64,000 nucleotides of DNA from Blastocatellia bacterium (GTDB lineage Bacteria; Acidobacteriota; Blastocatellia; UBA7656): the NCBI GenBank assembly GCA_035275065.1, contig DATENM010000055.1, positions 124,001 to 188,000 on the forward strand, written 5' to 3'. A program made the position numbers and the translations under genes. Below are positions 35,817 through 43,140 of the stretch, piece by piece. The notes under the pieces were generated by a model. The model was not told the DNA's origin and did no database searches. It was given only the letters and a program-made list of their open reading frames with translations. Position 1 is the first letter of the stretch. Each line of letters begins with the position of its first letter.

Positions 35817-35837
35817 AAGACAGAGGTGCCGGCGGCG

Positions 35838-37679
35838 TCAACCGCTTTCGGCGTCGTCGGCAAGCTCGGCTTCGGCGCTTTTCAAACGGCCAAAGTGCGC
35901 GACGATGCGCTCGGCCTGGGTCGCGCCGACGAAGGGTTTCAGCTCCGCGAAGCTCGCTTCCGAGACGCGCTTGAGGCTGCCGAAGTTCCTGAGCAACCGC
36001 GCTTTCAGCTTCTCGCCGACGCCGGGAATCGAGGTCAGCTCAGATTTGAAGTCACGCATCGCCCGCCGCTTGCGATGATAAGTCACGGCGAAGCGGTGCG
36101 TCTCGTCGCGGATCATCTGAATCAGGTGCAGCACCGGCGAATGATGATCGATGCGCACAGGCTCGGCGCGCCCTTTGACGAAGAGCAGTTCTTCGCGCTT
36201 GGCAATCGAGGCGGTCGGCAAGGCTTCAAGCCCAAGCTCGTGCAGGGCGCGGGCGGCGGCGGCCAGTTGCCCCTTGCCGCCGTCAATCAATACCAGGCTC
36301 GGCAGCGGGCGGTCTTCTCTGAGCAATCGAGAATAACGGCGGCCCACCACTTCGTACATCGATTGAAAATCGTCGGCGCGGCCTTCGACCGAGCGCACTT
36401 TGAATTTGCGGTAATCGGACTTCTTCATCGCGCCGTGCTCGCAGACGACCATCGAAGCGACGTTCTCGTCGCCTTGAATATTCGAGATGTCGAAGGATTC
36501 GATGCGCTCCGGCAGCTCCGGCAATTCGAGCGCCTCTTGCAGCTCCTGCAACACCCTGGTCATATCTGGCCGCTGCACGCGGAAGCGTTGATCGAAGTTC
36601 AAGCGGGCATTCTTCTCGACGAGATCGATCAGATCGCGCTTGACGCCGCGCTGCGGGGCGCTGATATGGACGCGGCGACCGCGCTGCGTCGTCAGGTATT
36701 CTTCGAGCAGCTCGCGGTCTTCGAACTCGACCGGCACATAAACCTCGCCGGGCGCATAGTCGCCGGCGGTGTAGTACTGCTTCAGCGCCTGGCCGATGAA
36801 AGCGCCGGGGTCGAACGGGTCGCTGATGTCTTCCCAGTAAAATTCGCGCTTGCCGACCACCTTGCCTTCGCGCATGGTGAAGAGCGCCAGCGCCAGTTGC
36901 CAGCCTTCGCGGTAGTAGCCAAAGATGTCAACGTCTTCGCCCGACACCAGCATCATCTTCTGCTGCTCGCCGAGCTTGGCAATCGTCTTCAACTGGTCGC
37001 GGTAGCGCGCCGCCGCTTCAAAGCGCAGCTCGTCAGACGCCTTGAGCATGCGCTCTTTGAGCATAGTTTCCAGATCAGCCGTCTTGCCCGCAAGCAGCAT
37101 CTCGACGTCGCGCACCGCTTCGTTGTAATGGTCGAGCGTGCATAGCTCTTTCACGCAAGGGCCGAGGCAGCGCTTGATGTGGTACTCAAGACATGGGCGA
37201 TCCGCCTTGCCCGTGATCTCCATCGTGCAGGTGCGCAGTTGGAAATGGCGGTTGATTAAATCGAGCGTCTGCCAGGCGAGCGACGGCGGCAGGTACGGGC
37301 CGTAGTAGCGCGAGCCGTCTTTGACGATCTTGCGGGCGATGACGGCGCGCGGCGCCGTCTCGTTGGTGATCTTGATGTGCGGATACTGCTTGTCGTCCTT
37401 GAGCAGGATGTTGAACGGCGGCCGGTGCTTCTTGATCAGATTGCTTTCAAGCGCCAGGGCTTCGATCTCGCTATCGGTGAGGAACAGCTCCAGGTCGGCG
37501 ATGCGCGACACCAGCTCGTTGGTCTTGGCATCGTGCGAGCGCGACGATTGAAAGTACTGGCGCACGCGGTTGCGCAGGTTCTTCGCCTTGCCGACGTAAA
37601 GGATTTTGCCGGCCTCGTCGCGGTAGATGTAACAGCCCGGCTGGACGGGCAAGCTGGCGAGTTTTTCAGTGAGAGTCAT
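35838..37679 (-). CDS. uvrC: Excinuclease ABC subunit C
   Basis: The 613-residue nuclease makes both incisions in nucleotide excision repair. An N-terminal GIY-YIG domain (PGCYIYRDEAGKILYVGKAK, about 14-95), a UVR motif (about 200-235), the RNase-H-like domain (ESFDISNIQGDENVAS, about 400) and the C-terminal helix-hairpin-helix region (LTSIPGVGEKLKARLL) are in order. It has no Shine-Dalgarno; its start is 5 nt from the arm of repeat B. Confidence 0.97.
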   Translation of the reverse strand: MTLTEKLASLPVQPGCYIYRDEAGKILYVGKAKNLRNRVRQYFQSSRSHDAKTNELVSRIADLELFLTDSEIEALALESNLIKKHRPPFNILLKDDKQYPHIKITNETAPRAVIARKIVKDGSRYYGPYLPPSLAWQTLDLINRHFQLRTCTMEITGKADRPCLEYHIKRCLGPCVKELCTLDHYNEAVRDVEMLLAGKTADLETMLKERMLKASDELRFEAAARYRDQLKTIAKLGEQQKMMLVSGEDVDIFGYYREGWQLALALFTMREGKVVGKREFYWEDISDPFDPGAFIGQALKQYYTAGDYAPGEVYVPVEFEDRELLEEYLTTQRGRRVHISAPQRGVKRDLIDLVEKNARLNFDQRFRVQRPDMTRVLQELQEALELPELPERIESFDISNIQGDENVASMVVCEHGAMKKSDYRKFKVRSVEGRADDFQSMYEVVGRRYSRLLREDRPLPSLVLIDGGKGQLAAAARALHELGLEALPTASIAKREELLFVKGRAEPVRIDHHSPVLHLIQMIRDETHRFAVTYHRKRRAMRDFKSELTSIPGVGEKLKARLLRNFGSLKRVSEASFAELKPFVGATQAERIVAHFGRLKSAEAELADDAESG

Positions 37680-37683
37680 AACC

Positions 37684-37793
37684 GCAAGGAGTCAGAAGTC
37701 AGGAGTCAGGAGTCAGGAGTCAGAATAAGAACGGAGGCGAAGCCGACTTCCTTTTCCATTCTGACTTCTGACTCCTGACTCCTGACTTCTTGC
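37684..37793. repeat. Heptad-armed inverted repeat B (upstream of uvrC)
   Basis: The left arm (37684-37725) has five AGTCAGG-type units and ends in CAGAAT; the right arm is 37758-37793. Its loop matches that of repeat A in plan (AATAARAAC, inner hairpin, CTTCC...TTCCATTCTG). It lies between the stop of the 37798 gene and the uvrC start, filling the gap. Confidence 0.92.
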
Positions 37794-37797
37794 CGCG

Positions 37798-38562
37798 CTA
37801 CATTTTACTGACGACCCGGTATTTGCCCTCTTCGAAGCGGAAGCGGAAGCCGCCCTCGAAGCGCCGGATATTCGACACGCCGCCGCCCGAAGCCAGGGTC
37901 GGCAGGCGCATCGCGCCTTCAAACTGTGAGTAATCGATTGTGGCGTTGAAGCTCTTGAGCTTGGCGGCTTCTTTGTCTAAGACTTCAAGGTTGTGCAGGC
38001 TGTCGATTCGGATGGTCAGGATTTCGCCGCTCGTCTGGTCGAGCATGACGGTGCCTGCCGCCAGCGGCACACTGGTCGCTTCGGCCTTCGGGGTGAAGCG
38101 ATACCAGCGCTCGTTCTTGCGCTCGGCAACGACTTCCTGAAAGTTGTAGTACTGAATTTTTTCCGGCAGCAGCGGAAAGAAGGCCAGGTCCCAGAGCGCG
38201 CCGAATGACAACAGGGTGGTCTCGTCCTCATTGACCTTATTCTTCGGGTTGCCCTTCTTATCGGTGTCGGAGACGACGCTGACAGTGACGGGAATCTGGC
38301 CTGACTTGTCGGCGCGCGCTGCCGGCTCGACCTCGACGGTCGTTTCGCGGGTTTCTTCCATGCGCTCCTGACCGTCCTTGAGCTTGAAGCGCTCGACACG
38401 CAATCGCTGCTGATAGTGGCAGTGGTCGCGCATGTAGAGCGAGCGATCTTGATTGCCGGCTGCCTTGCAGATTAGCTCAGGGGCTTTGCAGTCATAGGCA
38501 GTCGCCGGCCACAAGCCGCCGAGCGTCAGGGTCAGTAAGCCAATCAATAGAGTTCTTTTCAA
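37798..38562 (-). CDS. Exported protein of unknown function
   Basis: The 254-residue protein has a signal peptide (about 1-22, MKRTLLIGLLTLTLGGLWPA), two Cys pairs near the mature N-terminus (DCKAPELIC) and a beta-rich body. The pattern of alternating strands with a late LDQTSGEILTIRID is faintly like LolA/lipoprotein-carrier folds. It probably acts in the periplasm. uvrC follows 119 nt downstream across repeat B. Confidence 0.65.
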   Translation of the reverse strand: MKRTLLIGLLTLTLGGLWPATAYDCKAPELICKAAGNQDRSLYMRDHCHYQQRLRVERFKLKDGQERMEETRETTVEVEPAARADKSGQIPVTVSVVSDTDKKGNPKNKVNEDETTLLSFGALWDLAFFPLLPEKIQYYNFQEVVAERKNERWYRFTPKAEATSVPLAAGTVMLDQTSGEILTIRIDSLHNLEVLDKEAAKLKSFNATIDYSQFEGAMRLPTLASGGGVSNIRRFEGGFRFRFEEGKYRVVSKM

Positions 38563-38731
38563 CTTCTTGACTCTCCCGTCGTTTTTCGTGTATGTACTCT
38601 AGCGTCGCCCGTTAAAGTATAGTTGAGGTAAGCAAAGCACGGCAAACGTTCACCTCTCTGCGCGCATCGCATTGCCGCCCGTGTCACTGCGGAGAATATG
38701 CGTCGGGTGAAATCACTTCAGGAGGCCTAAT

Positions 38732-39421
38732 ATGAGACGAAAAGCCACGGCTGTTGCCTGCATCGCATTTGCGGTGCTGCTGTCAAGCGCATGCGCCACC
38801 AAGAAGTACGTCCGCAACCGCGTCAACGAGCGCGCCACGCCGCTGGAGAATCGCACGGGCGAGCTGGAAGAGACCTCGCGCCGCAACACGCAGGACATCA
38901 ACCGCATCCGCACAGACGTTACAGAAGTCGGCAACCGCACAGACCGCGCGCAGCAGACCGCAGACAAAGCGGCCTCGGCTGCCGAACAGGCCAATACGCG
39001 GGTCACCGGCGTTGAAGAGTCGGTCACCAACCTGCGCTCGAACCTCGACAAGTACACCGTGCAGAAGACGGTCACCCTCTGGTTCAAAGTCAACAAGTCC
39101 GATCTGCAACCTGAAGCGATGGCCTCGCTCGATGAGCTGGCCGGGCAGATCAAAGACCGCAACGGCTTTCTGCTGGAGATCGAAGGCTTCGCCTCTGCCG
39201 ACGGCAAGACCGACCTGAATGAGCGTTTGAGTCAGGCGCGCTCGGAAGCCGTGCGCCGCTACCTGGCCGAACGTCACAACATCCCGCTCTTCCGCATGTC
39301 GATTCTCGGCTTCGGTGAGAGCCGCCCGGTCGCAGACAACACGACGCTCGAAGGGCGGCAGCAGAACCGCCGCGTCGAAGTCCGCTTGCTGACCAACAAC
39401 GCCGTCAGCCAGTCGCATTAG
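38732..39421 (+). CDS. OmpA-family lipoprotein with coiled coil
   Basis: The 229-residue protein has a lipobox (LLSSAC, Cys about 21), an alanine/asparagine-rich coiled coil (about 30-110) and a C-terminal OmpA domain (about 110-228) with the peptidoglycan-binding segments LEIEGFASADG, LSQARSEAVRRYL and NRRVEVRLL. It should link the outer membrane to the cell wall. GGAGG precedes the ATG. Confidence 0.92.
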   Translation: MRRKATAVACIAFAVLLSSACATKKYVRNRVNERATPLENRTGELEETSRRNTQDINRIRTDVTEVGNRTDRAQQTADKAASAAEQANTRVTGVEESVTNLRSNLDKYTVQKTVTLWFKVNKSDLQPEAMASLDELAGQIKDRNGFLLEIEGFASADGKTDLNERLSQARSEAVRRYLAERHNIPLFRMSILGFGESRPVADNTTLEGRQQNRRVEVRLLTNNAVSQSH

Positions 39422-39515
39422 TCTGCCGAGTCTGGCGAGTCTATCAAGGCTACCGAGTCTGACAGTTATTCTCTGACTCTTGACTCGATAGGCTCGCCGG
39501 ATTCGCCAGACGGGC
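39421..39515. repeat. Inverted repeat between OmpA and PfkB genes
   Basis: CGAGTCTGGCGAGTCTATC (from 39428) is imperfectly complementary to the stretch ending 39512. The arms are tandem CGAGTCT-type words of 7-10 bp. It starts at the OmpA stop and ends about 13 nt before the next ATG. Confidence 0.7.
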
Positions 39516-39527
39516 TAAACTCCTTCT

Positions 39528-40460
39528 ATGGAATTTGGCATCACCGTCCCTGCCGGCAAGCCTTTCGATGCCGTGGCGCTCGGACTCAACGCCGTTGACC
39601 ATCTCATCGTGGCGCCGCGCTATCCCGAATTCAACACTAAGATTCGCTACAAATCTCATCAACTGGCGGCGGGCGGCCAGTGCGCCTCGGCGATGGTGGC
39701 GCTGGCGCGTCTGGGCTTACGCACACGTTACATCGGTAAAGTCGGTGACGATGATATCGGGCGTTTTCAGATCAACTCGGTGGTCTCTGAAGGCGTAACG
39801 GCGGACATGCGCGTGGTCGAAGGAGCTGAAACGCAGACCGCTTTCATTATTATTGACGAGACGAACGGCGAGCGGACGATTCTCTGGAGCCGCGACTCGT
39901 CAGTCGCCACGCTCCCAGAAGAAGTGGATGGCGCAGCGGTGACCTCAGGGCGCGTGCTGCACCTGGACGGTCACGACGTCGAGGCGGCCATCGTGGCGGC
40001 GGCGGCGGCGCGGGCCGCCGGTGTGCCGACCGTGCTCGACATAGACAACATCTATCCGGGCGCAGAGCGCCTGCTGCCGCTCATTGATTTCATGATTTCG
40101 TCGAGCAGCTTCCCTGGACGCATGACGGGCGAAAGCGACTTGCGGGTGGCTTTGCGTCAACTTGCGGAAAGCAACGGCTCGCTGGTGACCGGCGCGACCC
40201 TCGGCGAAGACGGTGTGCTGGTCTATCTTCGCGGTCAGTTCATCCACGCGCCGGCGTTTCGGGTCGAGTGCCGAGACACAACCGGCGCGGGCGACGCCTT
40301 TCATGCCGGATTCATCTACGGATTACTGACGGGACTGCCGGTTGAAGAAACCCTGCGCTTCGCCAATGCCGTCGCCGGATTGAAATGCCGTGCCCTTGGC
40401 GCGCGCACAGGGTTGCCGACGCTCAGTGAAACCAAAGCATTTTTATCCGGCAGCTTATAG
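39528..40460 (+). CDS. PfkB-family carbohydrate kinase
   Basis: The 310-residue protein has the PfkB layout: N-terminal substrate motif with GGQCASAMVALARLG (about 45) and the C-terminal signature DTTGAGDAFHAGF (about 246). It is ribokinase-like; sugar unknown. It differs from the kinase at 5164, so the window encodes two PfkB enzymes. The ATG follows an inverted repeat and lacks a clear Shine-Dalgarno. Confidence 0.88.
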   Translation: MEFGITVPAGKPFDAVALGLNAVDHLIVAPRYPEFNTKIRYKSHQLAAGGQCASAMVALARLGLRTRYIGKVGDDDIGRFQINSVVSEGVTADMRVVEGAETQTAFIIIDETNGERTILWSRDSSVATLPEEVDGAAVTSGRVLHLDGHDVEAAIVAAAAARAAGVPTVLDIDNIYPGAERLLPLIDFMISSSSFPGRMTGESDLRVALRQLAESNGSLVTGATLGEDGVLVYLRGQFIHAPAFRVECRDTTGAGDAFHAGFIYGLLTGLPVEETLRFANAVAGLKCRALGARTGLPTLSETKAFLSGSL

Positions 40461-40510
40461 AAGGCCGCGGCCGAAGGCGACAGTTGCGCCGGACAGGGGG
40501 CAAGCAATGA

Positions 40511-40918
40511 TCATTTGGTGGCCGCCCGTTTCTTGCTCGCCGGCTTGCCGCCTGCTTTCTTGCCACCGGCCTTCTTACTACTACTCTTCTTGCTGGCCGT
40601 CTTCTTGCTGGCTGCCTGTTTCACCGCAGACTTGCTACTTTGCTTTTTCGACCCACCGGCTTTCTTCGCCGCCGCATTCTTCGTCGCCTTACTCGCTGAC
40701 TTAGCCTTAGCCTGTGCGGCTGGCTTTGTCGCGGCTTTCTTTGTCGGCGTGCCGGCGACCGCTTCGGCGACTTTCGAGCCAATGAAGGCCGCCGTTCCGC
40801 CGACGACTCCAATGGCCGTACCGACAATCGTTGCCGCGTCTTTGGCGAGGTCAACATCTTGAATCCCCAGGGGCGCGTTCTGTTGTTTCTTCGTCTGCTG
40901 CGTGGTCTTCTTAGCCAT
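40511..40918 (-). CDS. Histone H1-like Lys/Ala-rich protein
   Basis: The 135-residue protein starts MAKKTTQQTKK. It has a short glycine-rich hydrophobic stretch (VGTAIGVVGGTAAFIG, about 39-54) and a C-terminal tail (about 65-135) of AAKK, KKAGG and SKK repeats like histone H1 tails. It may bind DNA or polyanions; the hydrophobic part suggests a membrane association instead. The upstream in-frame MSGGNCG is less likely as start. Confidence 0.7.
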   Translation of the reverse strand: MAKKTTQQTKKQQNAPLGIQDVDLAKDAATIVGTAIGVVGGTAAFIGSKVAEAVAGTPTKKAATKPAAQAKAKSASKATKNAAAKKAGGSKKQSSKSAVKQAASKKTASKKSSSKKAGGKKAGGKPASKKRAATK

Positions 40919-41039
40919 CCCGCAATTCCCTCCGCTCATTTCTCGAAGTCATCATTGATCGACATCCACTGTCTCCTGTCCACAGTATCACATGCAGAGA
41001 CCGCTCCCAAGCCGCGTGCCGGAACGGCTCGATTAGCGC

Positions 41040-41068
41040 TTGCGTAAGCCCTTCGCAGCATCTATATT
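41040..41068 (+). promoter_or_regulatory. Sigma70-like promoter of tRNA-Lys
   Basis: TTGCGT (41040-41045), 17 bp, TATATT (41063-41068), about 27 nt before the mature tRNA 5' end. Confidence 0.6.
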
Positions 41069-41094
41069 TTTGATTTGCTGGTTTAACCCGGCAA

Positions 41095-41167
41095 GGGCCG
41101 TTAGCTCAGTCGGTAGAGCATCTGGCTTTTAACCAGAGGGTCGCTGGTTCGAGCCCAGCACGGCTCA
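41095..41167 (+). tRNA. tRNA-Lys (anticodon TTT)
   Basis: This 73-nt tRNA has acceptor arms GGGCCGT and ACGGCTC (one G-U pair), a D loop with TAGCTCAGTCGGTAGAGC, anticodon stem TCTGG/CCAGA with loop CTTTTAA, and T arm GCTGG-TTCGAGC-CCAGC. CCA is not encoded. GC content drops sharply immediately after it, so its 3' end appears to be the phage integration site. Confidence 0.95.
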
Positions 41168-41255
41168 CTTATAAATCAATACGTTACGGGGACTTAGACG
41201 GTTCCCGTTTTCTTTATCTAATCACCCATCTAATCATCTGACAGCAACCAACAAA

Positions 41256-41283
41256 AGAAGCCGTATTTCAGGCTTCTAGTTTT
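41256..41283. terminator. Bidirectional terminator between tRNA and prophage
   Basis: A 7-bp stem AGAAGCC/GGCTTCT is followed by AGTTTTTA on the plus strand and TTTGTT on the minus strand. It can end both the tRNA transcript and the last prophage transcript. Confidence 0.7.
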
Positions 41284-41286
41284 TAA

Positions 41287-41430
41287 CTAAGGTTCTTCAT
41301 CTAAAGGTGGCTTCGCGTCAGGAGCGTCCCATAGATGGTAATGGAATGGCTGTAGCGGGTCGTCAGGATTGTCCACCTCTACGAGGTCTTGAGCTTCAAT
41401 CGGCAGGCCGCACTTCTCGCAACGGGTCAT
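41287..41430 (-). CDS. Small phage protein with a Cys-x2-Cys pair
   Basis: The 47-residue product starts MTRCEKCGLPIEA and later has HYHLWD, suggesting a small zinc-binding protein. Its ATG overlaps the upstream stop as TGATG, a sign of translational coupling. Function unknown. Confidence 0.6.
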   Translation of the reverse strand: MTRCEKCGLPIEAQDLVEVDNPDDPLQPFHYHLWDAPDAKPPLDEEP

Positions 41431-41732
41431 CACGGCGATTCTCGATAGTGGAGGTAGATTTCTTCGATCTTCTGCCAGTGGCCTTGAATCTCCTGCACGA
41501 TTGGCAACGTCTTCTCCGGTGGAATCTCAGCCCACACGCCCGCGTCTTGTAGCACTCGATTGTACCGCTCTAGGCACTCGTTGATTGCGCGTGTCTCCTC
41601 TCTGAGGGCTTTGGCCTTTTGGACGGTGGCCGTTGTGCTGATGGTTTTCACCTGCGCCGTTGGACTGGGCGAGAACTTCGGCCCGAACATCGAAGCAAGT
41701 AACAAGGCGGCAAGGTAGATTGCCTTTCGCAT
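41430..41732 (-). CDS. Small exported phage protein
   Basis: The 100-residue protein has a signal peptide or anchor (about 1-21, MRKAIYLAALLLASMFG) and a helical C-terminal region. The ATG at 41732 has AAAGGAAGG just upstream. It is in the accessory block after the lysis genes; a spanin-like role is possible but not supported by motifs. Its 5' part overlaps the HNH-like frame. Confidence 0.6.
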   Translation of the reverse strand: MRKAIYLAALLLASMFGPKFSPSPTAQVKTISTTATVQKAKALREETRAINECLERYNRVLQDAGVWAEIPPEKTLPIVQEIQGHWQKIEEIYLHYRESP

Positions 41733-41973
41733 TGAAACACCTTCCTTTCGCCCGGTGGACTCTGAGAAGCAAAGAAATAACTTCCTCAAGAGTTTTCGCA
41801 CCGAACAGTTGATGCCAGTGAAAGTGGCGGTGAAGTTTCAGAAGCAGAAGATTGGAAGGGGAGTTGTCAGGCTCTCTTCCTTCTCGTTTTGACCGACAAC
41901 GGGGTGTCATGTGATGCCGACACCTGCCGTGCTTGTCTCTGCTTTCCGATCCGGTTCTATGTCGTCTGGACAT
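41527..41973 (-). CDS. HNH-endonuclease-like phage protein
   Basis: The 148-residue frame has an HNH-like core: HHMTPRCRSKREGREPDNSP, then NLLLLKLHRHFHWHQLFG, like small phage HNH proteins. The C-terminal half beyond about residue 80 looks non-coding and overlaps the next gene by 200 nt, so the true protein probably ended near 41740 and lost its stop. The start ATG overlaps the small zinc protein by 17 nt. Confidence 0.55.
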   Translation of the reverse strand: MSRRHRTGSESRDKHGRCRHHMTPRCRSKREGREPDNSPSNLLLLKLHRHFHWHQLFGAKTLEEVISLLLRVHRAKGRCFNAKGNLPCRLVTCFDVRAEVLAQSNGAGENHQHNGHRPKGQSPQRGDTRNQRVPRAVQSSATRRGRVG

Positions 41974-42118
41974 TGCGTTTTCCCTTGAGGTTCGCGGCAC
42001 ACCAAGCGACAAGACACCCGGCGTGAAAGACTGCGTTATGCAGCGTGACTATGGGTTGACCAAGCAGAATCAACTGCTGGCAGTGTTGGCAAATGTCTTG
42101 CTTTTGAGCTTGTGGCAT
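41957..42118 (-). CDS. Small zinc-finger-like phage protein
   Basis: The 53-residue product MPQAQKQDICQHCQQLI has a Cys-x2-Cys pair and a later His/Cys set (HNAVFHAGC ... WC). An AGGAGG lies 5 nt before its ATG. It overlaps both neighbours slightly, as expected in a compact phage operon. Function unknown. Confidence 0.7.
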   Translation of the reverse strand: MPQAQKQDICQHCQQLILLGQPIVTLHNAVFHAGCLVAWCAANLKGKRNVQTT

Positions 42119-42264
42119 TGCTCCCTCCTGAGCCTGACATTTTTGGTTCGCTTGATACGCTCCCAGCGCAGCCGGTCTTTCTCGTCACGGATGACGAAGG
42201 TTAGAAAGGCTACTTTGGAAAGCGTCGAAATAGCGGTGTAGCGGGTTCCGATTTGGATTCGCAT
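42070..42264 (-). CDS. Small basic phage protein
   Basis: The 64-residue Arg/Lys-rich protein (MRIQIGTRYTAIS) starts after GGAGG, 4 nt upstream. It heads the accessory operon next to the tRNA. No family is recognised. Confidence 0.6.
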   Translation of the reverse strand: MRIQIGTRYTAISTLSKVAFLTFVIRDEKDRLRWERIKRTKNVRLRREQCHKLKSKTFANTASS

Positions 42265-42639
42265 ACTTCCTCCAAAGAAAAGCGGGAGACAAGCACAAGG
42301 CTCGTCCCCCGGCTAGTGGTGTGGATTGTCGGTAGGCTTACTGGATGGATAGTTGGAAGGAATTGGAGGGGCGGTTTGCATGGTGACGGCATTGCTTTCG
42401 CAACCCGTACCGGAAATCCGGCTCCATACTCCCACGCCCCATAACTGGTGGGGCTGGCAAGCGCCGAGCGTGTCCCCCTCTCAAGAGTTCGCACCGACGC
42501 CAGTACGCAGCCCCGTAAGGCTCTAGGCTTACTTTTGGTGTTTGCTTATTTTTATGGAAAAGGACTACTTCGCTTTAATTATACAGAATCGGTAAATTGC
42601 AATCCTGTGCATATCTTTTATAATTAACCTATACCTTCC
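42265..42639. other. Intergenic region with divergent promoters
   Basis: This 375-nt gap separates the minus-strand accessory genes from the plus-strand HNH/AP2 gene. Plus promoter TTGCAA (42597-42602)-16-TATAAT (42619-42624) serves the endonuclease. The minus strand has a TATAAT box near 42580. The part 42300-42520 is more GC-rich than its surroundings and has potential stem-loops, but I see no gene in it. Confidence 0.5.
42597..42624 (+). promoter_or_regulatory. Sigma70-like promoter of the HNH/AP2 endonuclease
   Basis: TTGCAA (42597-42602), a 16-bp spacer and a consensus TATAAT (42619-42624); the GTG start is about 9 nt after the expected transcription start, so the leader is very short. 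Confidence 0.6.
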
Positions 42640-43125
42640 GTGAAGAAGATTCCCCTTACACGAGGCAAATATGCGATTGTAGATGACGAAGACTATGAGT
42701 GGCTTACTCAGTGGAGTTGGTGTTACAACAATAGATATGCAATTAGAGGTATGAGTAGAGGTGGTGTGCAGAAGAAATTTCCTATGCACCGTGAGATAAT
42801 GAAAACGCCGATAGGGTTAGAGACAGACCATATTAATGGGAACACTCTGGACAATAGAAAATCCAACCTTAGAATCTGCACACACAAGGAAAATGGCCGC
42901 AATCGAAAAGTCTCTAAAAATAAGAAATGGTCGGAGTATAAAGGGGTTACATACCGAACTGATCGAAGAGTTTGGATAACACAAATCAGAAAAGATAATA
43001 GACTTTACAAAGTGGGGTACTTTAAGAATGAATTGGAGGCGGCATTGACCTATGATATTTGGGCTGTAAAGTTTTTCGGAAAATACGCGAAGTTAAACTT
43101 TAATGCGAAGGGGGCAGCTATCTAG
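42640..43125 (+). CDS. HNH/AP2-domain homing endonuclease
   Basis: The 161-residue protein has an HNH core (about 64-80: DHINGNTLDNRKSNLRI) and an AP2-type DNA-binding domain (about 104-156: EYKGVTYRTDRRVWITQIRK ... YFKNELEAALTYD). It is on the opposite strand from the phage operon, has its own promoter and terminator, and is the most AT-rich gene here, all consistent with a freestanding mobile endonuclease. The start is GTG 42640. Confidence 0.85.
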   Translation: MKKIPLTRGKYAIVDDEDYEWLTQWSWCYNNRYAIRGMSRGGVQKKFPMHREIMKTPIGLETDHINGNTLDNRKSNLRICTHKENGRNRKVSKNKKWSEYKGVTYRTDRRVWITQIRKDNRLYKVGYFKNELEAALTYDIWAVKFFGKYAKLNFNAKGAAI

Positions 43126-43137
43126 ACTGCCCCCTTG
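43110..43137 (+). terminator. Terminator of the HNH/AP2 gene
   Basis: A perfect 8-bp stem GGGGGCAG/CTGCCCCC (43110-43117, 43127-43134) is followed by TTGTTG; the stem overlaps the stop region. Confidence 0.7.
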
Positions 43138-43140
43138 TTG

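Noticed and set aside
35745..37145. 466-codon plus-strand frame opposite uvrC
   Set aside because: Antisense shadow; uvrC is complete on the minus strand.
37684..37793. CRISPR array, suggested by tandem repeats
   Set aside because: Units are only 7 bp, contiguous, and arranged as inverted arms; no spacers or cas genes.
42210..42494. 94-codon minus-strand ORF in the GC-rich gap
   Set aside because: No motif or ribosome site and poor codon pattern; treated as non-coding.
41788..42505. Similarity between 41788-41820 and 42480-42505 as a repeated att-like site
   Set aside because: Only about 20 nt with gaps in common, and one copy is coding sequence of the HNH-like frame; too weak.
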